From: CBDHFN01 sp965262605
Lineage (GTDB): Bacteria > Pseudomonadota > Alphaproteobacteria > JASGCL01
NCBI GenBank assembly: GCA_965262605.1
Contig: CBDHFN010000002.1
Coordinates: forward strand, 434,001-498,000
Reading direction: 5' to 3'
Length of the DNA: 64,000 nucleotides
Shown here in pieces: positions 42,510 through 50,615 of the stretch. The notes under the pieces were generated by a model, which was not told the DNA's origin, made no database searches, and was given only the letters and a program-made list of their open reading frames with translations. Each line of letters begins with the position of its first letter. Within the stretch, counting starts at the first letter, position 1. The position numbers were made by a program, and so were the translations under genes.

Positions 42510-43294
42510 CTTAGAAAATTTAAAGATTCAAATTGTGGCATATTATCCCAAGTTTTGCCCTCATATTCTCTGCCATTGGCTTTTTTAGAGCGTCTTTGAT
42601 TATCTTCGCCCCATGCGCCCCATTGCTTAAAGAAAAAAGCAGTATTAGCAACTAAGCAAGCTTGATAAATCTCATCAATCCATTCTTTCTTGATTGGACG
42701 CGCGCCAGTGCCACTTTCCCCGCCCACGATTGCCCAATTAATACCCGCAAGATTAACTTCACCGACCGAATCAATTAATGGTTCAAACGATACAAATTTA
42801 ATATGGCTTGGAATATTTTTTAAAATATCAATTCGTGAAATAGTTTCAGAATTTTCAACGCTTACGCCCAACCAAACATTTTTTAAAATTGGATTATCAA
42901 AATTTTCAAGAACTTGCTTCATTCGTTCAGGGCGCTTGGTAAGAATTTGAAATTTATGATGGGAATTATCACGCATGACTTGCCAAACATCATTAATAAA
43001 TTCAATTGATACATTATCATGAAATAAATCTGACATGGAATTGACAAAAATTGTCCTTGGCTTTTTCCATTTATACGGAATATTTAATGATAACCTATCC
43101 TCGCGGGCAAAACCACGCCAAACAATGCGGTTATTTTTTTTCATGGTTAGACCTTGGTATTTTTCAATTCCCATATATTCAAGCCGCTTTGCCATGCGCA
43201 TTGCATAACAATTTTTGCAACCAGATGATATAATTTTGCAACCAATTACAGGATTCCAAGTTGCATCTGTCCATTCAATTTCAGTTTCAGCCAT
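42506..43294 (-). CDS. DUF5131 (phage Gp37/Gp68) three-Cys-motif protein
   Basis: A 262-residue protein of the DUF5131 family, related to radical-SAM-like TIM barrels. The three-Cys motif is seen as CKIISSGCKNCYAMRMAKRLE at residues 19-30. Further family landmarks are IFVNSMSDLFHDNV, FQILTKRPERMKQ, NVWLGVSVENSE, FVSFEPLIDSVG and WAIVGGESGTGARPI. FFKQWGAWGE lies near the end. It pairs with the TcmP gene on the opposite strand. Family firm, function unknown; homologues occur in phages and islands. Confidence 0.9.
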   Translation of the reverse strand: MAETEIEWTDATWNPVIGCKIISSGCKNCYAMRMAKRLEYMGIEKYQGLTMKKNNRIVWRGFAREDRLSLNIPYKWKKPRTIFVNSMSDLFHDNVSIEFINDVWQVMRDNSHHKFQILTKRPERMKQVLENFDNPILKNVWLGVSVENSETISRIDILKNIPSHIKFVSFEPLIDSVGEVNLAGINWAIVGGESGTGARPIKKEWIDEIYQACLVANTAFFFKQWGAWGEDNQRRSKKANGREYEGKTWDNMPQFESLNFLS

Positions 43295-43467
43295 ATTTTA
43301 ATGATAAATTAAATAATTATAAAATTCAATAAAAAATAATTTAAAATCAAAACAAACTGATAATCATTAAGCAAAACCACAAGCAAAGTTAGCTTATCAT
43401 TAAAATTGGTAAAAACCACCCATATAAAATCATCAAAAAAATAGGAAAATTTCACTTATTTTTTTCA

Positions 43468-43495
43468 TTGACAAATAATTAAGTTAATATAATAT
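43468..43495 (+). promoter_or_regulatory. Promoter of the carnitine operon
   Basis: A perfect TTGACA (43468-43473) is followed after 16 bases by TAATAT (43490-43495), with TATAAT overlapping at 43488. It lies about 35 bp upstream of the BKACE start. Confidence 0.65.
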
Positions 43496-43513
43496 ACAAT
43501 CATATATTAACTT
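43481..43513. promoter_or_regulatory. Inverted-repeat operator candidate
   Basis: AAGTTAATAT (43481-43490) and its exact complement ATATTAACTT (43504-43513) are separated by 13 bases. The repeat covers the -10 box and probable start site of the carnitine operon, a placement that suits a repressor. No regulator gene is adjacent. Confidence 0.6.
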
Positions 43514-43530
43514 AAAAAAAAGGATACATA

Positions 43531-44424
43531 ATGAATTGGGAACCATTTATTACTTGCGCGGTTACTGGCTCTGGCGATACGGCGGATAAGCACCCTAACT
43601 TACCCATCACCCCCAAGCAAATTGCCGAAGCCGCCATTGAAGCCGCCAAAGCTGGCGCAGCGATTGCCCATATTCATGTGCGCAACCCCGAAAATGGCAA
43701 GGGCATTCGCGGTCCCGAATATTATCCGCAAGTTTTGGAATATATTCGCCAATCCAAAGTTGATGTTATTTTAAATTTTACTTCGGGTATGGGCGGTGAT
43801 ATTAGTTTTGGCACAGCCGAAGACCCAATTCCGCTTGACCCAGCAACCGACATGGTTGGCGCCAAGGAGCGATTAAAACATGTTTTAGCGTGCAAGCCTG
43901 AAATAACCACGCTTGATTGCGGGTCATTAAATTTTGGTGATGGTAATTATATTACTTGCCACACGCCACCGATTTTGCGTTTAATGGCGCAATATTGTCG
44001 CGAATATGGCGTAAAACCTGAAATGGAAGTATTTGATTCGGGCAATTTATGGCTGGCAAGCAATATGATTAAAGAGGGCTTAATTGAAAATAACCCGATG
44101 ATTCAATTATGTATGGGCATTCCATATGGTGCGCCCGCCGATATTTTAACTTTTATGGCGTTAGTCAATAAAATGCCCGCCGATACAATTTGGTCAAGCT
44201 TTGCGATAAGCCGATTGCAATTGCCTTGGGTTGGTTTAACGATACTGGCGGGCGGTAATATCCGCGTCGGGCTTGAAGACAACTTATATCTTGCCAAGGG
44301 GCAATATGCCAGCAATGGTGAATTAGTCACGCGCGCAAAAAATATCGCGGAAAATATGGGCGCAAAAGTCTTGGGTCCCCAAGCGGTGCGTGAAAAATTA
44401 AAATTAACAAAAAAATGGGGCTAA
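43531..44424 (+). CDS. Beta-keto acid cleavage enzyme (BKACE), probably 3-dehydrocarnitine cleavage
   Basis: A 297-residue DUF849/BKACE enzyme. These zinc-dependent enzymes transfer part of a beta-keto acid to acetyl-CoA. Zinc and substrate motifs visible: HIHVRNPENGKGIRG, SGMGGDISFGTAEDP, MEVFDSGNLWLASNM and ILAGGNIRVGLEDNLYLAKG. The next gene is a carnitine dehydrogenase-thioesterase fusion, so the natural substrate is likely 3-dehydrocarnitine (CdhB role), giving betainyl-CoA and acetoacetate. AAAGGAT lies upstream of the ATG. Confidence 0.87.
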   Translation: MNWEPFITCAVTGSGDTADKHPNLPITPKQIAEAAIEAAKAGAAIAHIHVRNPENGKGIRGPEYYPQVLEYIRQSKVDVILNFTSGMGGDISFGTAEDPIPLDPATDMVGAKERLKHVLACKPEITTLDCGSLNFGDGNYITCHTPPILRLMAQYCREYGVKPEMEVFDSGNLWLASNMIKEGLIENNPMIQLCMGIPYGAPADILTFMALVNKMPADTIWSSFAISRLQLPWVGLTILAGGNIRVGLEDNLYLAKGQYASNGELVTRAKNIAENMGAKVLGPQAVREKLKLTKKWG

Positions 44425-44426
44425 TC

Positions 44427-45908
44427 ATGAAATTTTCGGCACAAAATGTGAAAACTGCGGGCTTAATTGGCGGTGGAGTTATTGGTGGCGGTTGGGCTGT
44501 GCGCTTGGCTTTACACGGAATTAATGTCAAATTATACGACCCCGCCCCCGATGCGATGCGTAAAATCAATGAAATTATGGCGAATGCCACGCGTGCTTGG
44601 CGGAAATTAACTTTGGCGCCACCCTTGCCCGTTGGCAAAATTGATTTAGTGAAATCCATTCAAGAAGCCGTGGAACACGCCGATTTTATTCAAGAATCTG
44701 CGCCCGAAAACCCCGAATTAAAAAAGAAAATCATGCAAGAAATCACCCAATACGCGCCAAAAAATACGCCGATTGGTTCGTCTACTTCGGGGATTTTGCC
44801 GACTTTATTTCAAACAGGGGCAACGAATCCCGCACGAATTTTTGTCGCGCATCCGTTTAATCCAGTTTATTTATTGCCGTTATTGGAATTATGCCCGGGT
44901 GAATTAACCGATAAAAATATCATGAACGAAGCGGGCGAATTTTATAAAACCCTTGGCTTTCACCCGTTAATCATGGATAAAGAAGTTTCAGGTTTCATTG
45001 CCGATAGGTTAATGGAGGCAATGTGGCGCGAATCGTTGCATATGATTAACGAAAACGAAGCAACCGTGGAACAATTAGACGATGCGATTCGCTATGGTTG
45101 TGGCTTGCGTTGGGCATTTATGGGCAGTTTCTTGACTTTCAGAATCGCAGGCGGTGAAGCAGGCATGCGGCATTTCATGGCGCAATTCGGACCATGCCTT
45201 GAATGGGATTGGACCAGATTAGTCGCACCGAAATTATCCGATGATTTATTGGATAAAATCGTCAATCAATCCGAACAATATCACGGGCATTATGCCTTGC
45301 GCGAAATGGAAGCCAAACGCGATGATTGCTTAGTGGCAATTATGCAAGCTTTACGGGCGAATGATTTTGCCTCGGGCTTGACTTTGCGCAACCATGAACA
45401 TTACCTTTATACTAAGGCGCATCACGCCGCTCAAACTACGCAAGATATTACTAAACCCCTTAATCTGCACAGCGGCTTAGTCATCGGCGAATGGGTGGAT
45501 TATAATAACCACTTAACCGAAAGCCGATATTTACAAATTTTTGGCGATTCTTCCGATGCGATTTTGAAATTCATTGGTATGGATGCGCAATATGTCGCCA
45601 AAGGTTTTAGTTTTTATACGGTGGAAACCCATCTTTGCCATTTAAAAGAATTAAAAATTGGCGATAAATTTATGGTATCCACGCAAGTTTTAATGTCCGA
45701 TGCCAAAAAAATGGTGGTATTCCATAGTATGACTGACAAAGACGGCAATATTTGCGCCACGGCTGAACATGTTTTACTGCATGTTGACCATCATAAAGCG
45801 GCGGCTTGCGCAATTCCGCAAGAAATTTTGCAAAAATTGCAACCTTTAACCCAAGCCCATAGTAAACTTCCCCGCCCCGAACGCGCTGGCAGAATGATTA
45901 AGAGTTGA
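44427..45908 (+). CDS. L-carnitine dehydrogenase-thioesterase fusion
   Basis: A 493-residue two-domain protein. The first 320 residues form a 3-hydroxyacyl-CoA dehydrogenase-like NAD enzyme (AGLIGGGVIGGGWAVRLALHG, active-site FVAHPFNPVYLLPLLELCPG, RWAFMGSFLTFRIAGG). The last 150 residues are a hotdog thioesterase (EWVDYNNHLTESRYLQIFGD). This equals CdhA fused to a CdhC-like betainyl-CoA thioesterase, a fusion known in rhizobia. With the BKACE gene it gives a path from carnitine to glycine betaine. Start ATG 44427 follows GGGG within the end of BKACE; ATG 44415 is also in frame. Confidence 0.88.
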   Translation: MKFSAQNVKTAGLIGGGVIGGGWAVRLALHGINVKLYDPAPDAMRKINEIMANATRAWRKLTLAPPLPVGKIDLVKSIQEAVEHADFIQESAPENPELKKKIMQEITQYAPKNTPIGSSTSGILPTLFQTGATNPARIFVAHPFNPVYLLPLLELCPGELTDKNIMNEAGEFYKTLGFHPLIMDKEVSGFIADRLMEAMWRESLHMINENEATVEQLDDAIRYGCGLRWAFMGSFLTFRIAGGEAGMRHFMAQFGPCLEWDWTRLVAPKLSDDLLDKIVNQSEQYHGHYALREMEAKRDDCLVAIMQALRANDFASGLTLRNHEHYLYTKAHHAAQTTQDITKPLNLHSGLVIGEWVDYNNHLTESRYLQIFGDSSDAILKFIGMDAQYVAKGFSFYTVETHLCHLKELKIGDKFMVSTQVLMSDAKKMVVFHSMTDKDGNICATAEHVLLHVDHHKAAACAIPQEILQKLQPLTQAHSKLPRPERAGRMIKS

Positions 45909-45942
45909 ATTTTGGGTGCAATCTAATTAACCCCCTATTTTA

Positions 45943-46620
45943 TTAAGAATTATATTGTTGGCAAAATTCAATTAATTCATAAAAATTGGTTGATGGATTC
46001 GGGTTATTATAATTTTTGGCATTTTGCGTTGATTTTTTGGCATTTTGACAGGCATTATCAAGGCGATGTTGGCTAAGCATATAAAGCTTATCATCAGATT
46101 TTTGATAAGATTGCAGGGTTTTGCATAATTTTTTATCTTCTTCGTTGCAACAATTAAAATTTTTTGCCAAATTTTCAAGGGTTTCAATACAAACATCAGC
46201 GATTGATTTTTTGCCAGTTTTACTAAATGGTCGGGGATATACTTGTAAATGTTTGATAAGCCAATATTCAAAACATGGGTTTGATTCAATAAAAACATAA
46301 CCTAGTTTTTTGGCTAAATTCCTTGCTTGTTGAATATTGGTAAACTCATCAGTGTCGGTGATAATAAATATTTTATCTTCTTCAGTTAAATTTGTAAAAT
46401 CTGTAGCAACCATTTGCACCATTTGCAATGGGTCATACCCCGTAAATTTTTTTTCAATTTTAAAATGCGCGTTAAGCCGATAAGCTTTAATTAAAGAATC
46501 AATATAATTTTTCTCTGTCTCCTCACCAATGCCATAAATTACTAATCGCCTTGGCAATAGTTCGCGCGAATCTTCCTTAATATTGCGCTTGCGCGGGGGG
46601 AATTTTTTTGCTTTGCTCAT
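45943..46620 (-). CDS. RloB-domain protein
   Basis: A 225-residue RloB-family protein, a Toprim-like nuclease candidate. Visible are the basic start KKFPPRKRNIKEDSR, then RRLVIYGIGEETEKNYI (the conserved Glu-containing first strand), DKIFIITDTDEF (acidic motif) and FIESNPCFEYWLIKHLQ. It begins 5 bp after the AAA ATPase gene. RloB with an AAA15-type ATPase is the make-up of abortive-infection or restriction-linked pairs such as RloAB and AbiL. Defence is inferred, not shown. Confidence 0.85.
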   Translation of the reverse strand: MSKAKKFPPRKRNIKEDSRELLPRRLVIYGIGEETEKNYIDSLIKAYRLNAHFKIEKKFTGYDPLQMVQMVATDFTNLTEEDKIFIITDTDEFTNIQQARNLAKKLGYVFIESNPCFEYWLIKHLQVYPRPFSKTGKKSIADVCIETLENLAKNFNCCNEEDKKLCKTLQSYQKSDDKLYMLSQHRLDNACQNAKKSTQNAKNYNNPNPSTNFYELIEFCQQYNS

Positions 46621-46625
46621 TATTT

Positions 46626-47933
46626 TTAACCATTATGGTGAATAATCGGCACGCCACGCACACGCCCCTCGCAATATAATTTCATTAAATCATCAGATTC
46701 GCGCAAATTATAATCACTTAACTTGCTGATATGCGATGAGCCAAGGTTTTTGCGGTTAATTAACACCACTTGGTCGCGCCGAAAAATTGGTTGAAATTTT
46801 CCTAAATAATCGCGCTTGCGCAACAAGCTTGCATCATGGGTGGTCATAATTAATTGCCCGCTTTGCGATTCATGATGAATTTTTTGTATAATGAAATTGG
46901 TTAAATCTGGATGCAAATTTGTATTAAATTCATCGGCAATTAATACCATTCCTTCGTCAATAATGCGAAATATTGGTTCTGCCAAGGCAATATATTTTTT
47001 TGTGCCAAGAGATTCATCGTCTAGATCAAAATTCACCGCGTCGCCTTTATCATTAATATGGCTGGTTTGAATTTCAGTTTTTTTAACTTTCTCAATATCA
47101 AATTCAGCTTTTATATCATCTGGAAAGTCTTGAATGACTTTACTCAAGCCCGCTTTTTCTTCATCGGTAAGTTCCTTTTCACTAAAATTAATATCTTGAA
47201 TATATAAATCGGCTTGCTTAATGAATTTCATTAATTTTTCTTTGTTCTGTGGATTTTCTTTCAGCCATTTTGATGTTGGTTGTGCGTTTATAAATTCACT
47301 TGACATAAAGCTTAATTTTTTGCGCAACCAATGATTCATTGATTTTAATAAATCTAATTCCTCATTAAGACACATAGTCAAAAATAAATTGCTGTCTTTG
47401 GTTCTTTTTATTAATTTTTCAAAAGATTTTTTGCCTAATTCTTTTTTAATTGCGTTAGCGTTGTCGTAAATATAGTTGTCATCTTGGTAATAACGATGAA
47501 AAATAATATTTTGCCGATTATTTTTGCCGTAATGGCATAAAAATTCGCTGATAATTTGATTGTTAAGATATGAAAATCCGTATTGATAAACAATATTATC
47601 ATCGGCAATAAACATTATCTCAAATTCGCTTGGTTGATTATGGGCTTCGGCAATTAATTTATAAGGTTTATAGGGTAATATATAATCTTCATCGGTGGAA
47701 TCTACAATTATCTCTTTCATTGTTCGTAATGCAAAACAAATATTGGATTTGCCACTGGCATTTGCGCCATATATCACAGCGGATTTTATTAATTTGGTTT
47801 GTTTATAATCTGGAATTTTAATTTTATTATCAATTAAAATTCCCTCTAATCCTTTTAGTGGGGTTGCAACCATATCAAGTGTTTGCATTTCATAAATTGA
47901 CATGAAATTCGCAACTGAAAAGCTTATTAGCAT
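46626..47933 (-). CDS. AAA15/AAA21-type ATPase, RloB partner
   Basis: A 435-residue ABC/SMC-like ATPase. The start MLISFSVANFMSIYEMQTLDM is typical of AAA15. The Walker A motif is GANASGKSN at about residues 55-63, and Walker B is VLIADEFNTNLHPDL with the D-loop. The H-loop is MTTHDASLLR. A coiled insert lies between. It forms a two-gene operon with the RloB gene. By analogy it senses infection and controls the RloB effector; the trigger is unknown. Confidence 0.87.
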   Translation of the reverse strand: MLISFSVANFMSIYEMQTLDMVATPLKGLEGILIDNKIKIPDYKQTKLIKSAVIYGANASGKSNICFALRTMKEIIVDSTDEDYILPYKPYKLIAEAHNQPSEFEIMFIADDNIVYQYGFSYLNNQIISEFLCHYGKNNRQNIIFHRYYQDDNYIYDNANAIKKELGKKSFEKLIKRTKDSNLFLTMCLNEELDLLKSMNHWLRKKLSFMSSEFINAQPTSKWLKENPQNKEKLMKFIKQADLYIQDINFSEKELTDEEKAGLSKVIQDFPDDIKAEFDIEKVKKTEIQTSHINDKGDAVNFDLDDESLGTKKYIALAEPIFRIIDEGMVLIADEFNTNLHPDLTNFIIQKIHHESQSGQLIMTTHDASLLRKRDYLGKFQPIFRRDQVVLINRKNLGSSHISKLSDYNLRESDDLMKLYCEGRVRGVPIIHHNG

Positions 47934-48183
47934 TTTTCAAAACCTTTTTTGTAAAATTTATACAAATATAGCATTGAAAATTAAAATTTGCAAGGTTTTT
48001 ATTTTACCATTCATAAATAATTCAAAAATATTTAAAATATACCCTGTGGTTCCCTATTAATTTAAAGCATCTAGGCATTGATATACCATTATGACTATAT
48101 CAACACCATAATAGCAATGAGCGATTGATTATATTAAGAATATGTTTTTCACTGAATTTATTCGCAATTTCTCGCAAATTTTT

Positions 48184-48259
48184 TGGCGCGCCCGGGAGGA
48201 TTCGAACCCCCAACCAACAGCTTAGAAGGCTGCTGCTCTATCCCTTGAGCTACGGGCGC
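48184..48259 (-). tRNA. tRNA-Arg (UCU)
   Basis: Cloverleaf on the minus strand: acceptor GCGCCCG/CGGGCGC, D stem GCTC/GAGC, anticodon loop CTTCTAA giving UCU, T stem/loop GGGGGTTCGAATCCTCC, and encoded CCA at 48186-48184. Confidence 0.95.
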
Positions 48260-48280
48260 ATTGAAATTGAACGACATATA

Positions 48281-48586
48281 TTAATGTGTCCAAGGTTTTA
48301 ATCGGTTAAACGCAAAATTATCAGCATAGGCTTTGGGTTTAATAATTCGTTCATTGGGGCGATTCACAACATAGCTAATGCCGTTTTTCGCCGCATATTC
48401 TTGGGCTTGTTCTAAGGAATCAAATTTTATTTTAACTTGAGTTTTTGTGTCATTTGACCCAGACCACCCCAATAATTCATGCGGCAAAGACGCTGATTCA
48501 CGGCTGATTTCCAAAACCCATTCGCCCAGATTCGCCCGTCCAGACTGCATGGCGTTTTTAGTTGGGCTAGTAATTATTGCGTTCAT
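48281..48586 (-). CDS. Complex I accessory subunit, NDUFS4/ETC_C1 family
   Basis: A 101-residue protein of the alphaproteobacterial and mitochondrial NDUFS4 (18 kDa) family, an accessory subunit at the NADH-oxidising arm of complex I. Landmarks: PTKNAMQSGRA (usual xPxKxxMQSG), EWVLEISRES, PLxGWxGSxDT seen as LLGWSGSNDTKTQVKIKF, and the end RIIKPKAYADNFAFNRLKPWTH. Start ATG 48586 has GGAGG 6 bases upstream. A marker for Alphaproteobacteria with respiratory complex I. Confidence 0.92.
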   Translation of the reverse strand: MNAIITSPTKNAMQSGRANLGEWVLEISRESASLPHELLGWSGSNDTKTQVKIKFDSLEQAQEYAAKNGISYVVNRPNERIIKPKAYADNFAFNRLKPWTH

Positions 48587-48708
48587 CGTGTCCTCCACAA
48601 TATATCCTTAGAATTCGTATGGACATTAACAAATTAAAATTCATTTTGCAAGAAGTTTATACGCAAAAGATGCGCCAATTTATAATGGGGGATAAAATGA
48701 AAATTCGC

Positions 48709-48736
48709 TTGATTTATTGGTAATATAGGTTAATAT
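48709..48736 (+). promoter_or_regulatory. Putative promoter of the 6S RNA candidate
   Basis: TTGATT at 48709-48714 and TAATAT at 48731-48736 are spaced by 16 bases and lie just upstream of the structured RNA. Confidence 0.5.
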
Positions 48737-48739
48737 ATT

Positions 48740-48896
48740 GATGCGAACCTGTGCGATAGCTAAAAAATTTTCCCGGGGGCGATAATCTTCTATTAGGGAG
48801 TTGCCGCTGGTTAAGCGCATTGTGCTTTTTCATGTGACGCCCACCTTGTTATACTTGGCTCTAGAGGAATATTACAGCGTCGGCAGGTTGGCATTT
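48740..48896 (+). ncRNA. ssrS: 6S RNA candidate
   Basis: A non-coding stretch of about 157 bases directly upstream of the 5-formyl-THF cyclo-ligase gene, the position held by 6S RNA in many Proteobacteria. The two ends form a long closing stem: GATGCGAACCTG (48740-48751) pairs with CAGGTTGGCATT (48884-48895) with one mismatch. Further in, GCCGCTG (48803) can pair with the CAGCG...CGGC region near 48876. Length and rod-like form fit 6S RNA, which regulates sigma-70 RNA polymerase. No covariance check was possible. Confidence 0.6.
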
Positions 48897-48915
48897 TAAT
48901 ACCCAAGCAGGCAAA

Positions 48916-49470
48916 ATGAACAAACAAGAAATTCGCAAAATATATGCCCAAAAACGGCAAATTCTCGCTAAAAATTGGCAAAAATCATCGTTAATGCCGT
49001 TATTATTAAACCATTTTGGCAAAGAAATTTGGCAAGATAAAATTATTGCCAGTTTTATACCATTCCGAAGCGAATTTGATTTATCATTGACCGATGCAGA
49101 TTTGCGGCAATATCATGCAAAAATTGCTTACCCGCGGGTTGTTGCCGATAATCAACCATTAAATTTTCATTTATTTAATGAAAATGATGAATTAATTATT
49201 GAAAAATTTGGCACCAAAGCCCCCGCCCCTTATTACCCATTGGTTAATCCAGATATTTTATTCGTGCCTTTATTGGCTTATAGCCCGCAAAAATATCGGC
49301 TTGGGTATGGGGGTGGTTTTTACGACCGCACGATTCAAAAGTTACGGGCAATTAAAAAAATTCTTACAATAGGTGTTGCTTTTGACGGGCAATTATGCGA
49401 AGAGCTTCCAATAGAAAACCATGATGAGCCGTTAGATTTCATCATAACAGAAAATTATATTGTAAATTAA
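48916..49470 (+). CDS. 5-formyltetrahydrofolate cyclo-ligase
   Basis: A 184-residue enzyme converting 5-formyl-THF to methenyl-THF with ATP. The family shows as FIPFRSEFDL, a central VPLLAYSPQKYRLGYGGGFYDRTI (nucleotide and folate site, GYGGGxYD) and the C-terminal HDEPLDFIITE. Located 20 bp after the 6S RNA candidate, the ygfA arrangement, and 7 bp upstream of the YmdB-like gene. Confidence 0.93.
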   Translation: MNKQEIRKIYAQKRQILAKNWQKSSLMPLLLNHFGKEIWQDKIIASFIPFRSEFDLSLTDADLRQYHAKIAYPRVVADNQPLNFHLFNENDELIIEKFGTKAPAPYYPLVNPDILFVPLLAYSPQKYRLGYGGGFYDRTIQKLRAIKKILTIGVAFDGQLCEELPIENHDEPLDFIITENYIVN

Positions 49471-49477
49471 GGATAAT

Positions 49478-50293
49478 ATGCGGATTTTATATTTGGGTGA
49501 CATTGTCGGAAAAGCGGGGCGCGAAATGGTGGTTGCTAAGGCTAAATCATTGCGCAAAAAATTAAAACTTGATGTGATTATCGCCAATGGCGAAAATATT
49601 TCGCATGGTTTTGGCATTTCTTGCGCCCATGCCAATGAATTATGGCAAAATGGTATAGATGTTATTACCACGGGCAATCATGCGTATGACAAAGATGATA
49701 TTATTGAATTTTTTCATCATCAGCCAAGAATCTTGCGCCCGATTAATTTTTCCCAAAATTTGCCCGGGCGCGGATATTATAAAGGGCGATTTGATGATGG
49801 CAGGCAATATATGGTTGTTAATGTTCAAGGTCGGCTTTTTATGGAAGCAAGCGATGACCCAATTGACGCGCTTAATAAGTTAATTAAAGGTGGCAACCCA
49901 AAATCTCAAGGGTATGATGCGATTATTGTGGATATGCACGGCGAGGCAAATTCGGAAAAATATATTATTGCCAATTATTTTGACGGCAAAATTTCTGCTT
50001 TAATTGGTTCGCATACCCATATTCCCACGGCTGATGCGCATATTTTAAGCAATGGCACGGGTATCCAAGCCGATGCGGGCATGTGCGGTGATTATAATTC
50101 GGTCATTGGCATGAAAAAAGAAGCATCAATCGGCAGATATTTACGCCATTTTCCTAAACCTAAATTAGAACCCGCCGATGGTGAAGCGACGCTTTGTGGC
50201 ACTATCATTGAAACCGATGAAATTACTGGGCTTTGCACGAAAATTGAAGCTTTTCGCTTGGGCGCAAATTTATTAAATACGCATCATGACTAA
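49478..50293 (+). CDS. YmdB-family metallophosphoesterase (TIGR00282)
   Basis: A 271-residue calcineurin-like phosphoesterase. Metal ligands appear in MRILYLGDIVGKAGRE, ANGENISHGFG, TTGNHAYDK, VDMHGEANSEK and GSHTHIPTADAHIL; the family end GIQADAGMCGDYNSVIGMKKE is intact. In Bacillus, YmdB is a cyclic-nucleotide phosphodiesterase involved in cell fate; the role here is unknown. Its stop overlaps the DUF1289 start by 8 bp. Confidence 0.92.
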   Translation: MRILYLGDIVGKAGREMVVAKAKSLRKKLKLDVIIANGENISHGFGISCAHANELWQNGIDVITTGNHAYDKDDIIEFFHHQPRILRPINFSQNLPGRGYYKGRFDDGRQYMVVNVQGRLFMEASDDPIDALNKLIKGGNPKSQGYDAIIVDMHGEANSEKYIIANYFDGKISALIGSHTHIPTADAHILSNGTGIQADAGMCGDYNSVIGMKKEASIGRYLRHFPKPKLEPADGEATLCGTIIETDEITGLCTKIEAFRLGANLLNTHHD

Positions 50294-50513
50294 TATTGAC
50301 GAACCATTTCCCATTGCTTCGCCTTGTGTTGGGGTTTGTAAAATGGACGATGAGCGAAAATATTGCATCGGTTGCTTGCGCACTATTGACGAAATTAAAA
50401 ATTGGTCAAGGTCAGATAATAATTATAAATCAGCCGTTGTTGCGCAATTGCGCCAGCGCCGCCGCGCCATCGGGCGCACTTCTGCGCGCGATTCGCGCCC
50501 CAGAAGACGATAA
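50286..50513 (+). CDS. DUF1289 small Cys-rich protein
   Basis: A 75-residue DUF1289 protein with SPCVGVCKMDDERKYCIGCLRTIDEIKNW: four Cys that may bind a metal. The C-terminal tail is Arg-rich and probably disordered. It overlaps the YmdB-like gene by 8 bp. Function of the family is not established. Confidence 0.88.
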   Translation: MTNIDEPFPIASPCVGVCKMDDERKYCIGCLRTIDEIKNWSRSDNNYKSAVVAQLRQRRRAIGRTSARDSRPRRR

Positions 50514-50615
50514 ATTCGTGAATTTTTGTCATGATACGATATTTTCTTTGACTTAATAATATTAATTATGTATTGATTAAAAATGCAAGCAAAATGGTAT
50601 TAAATAAGGATAAAG

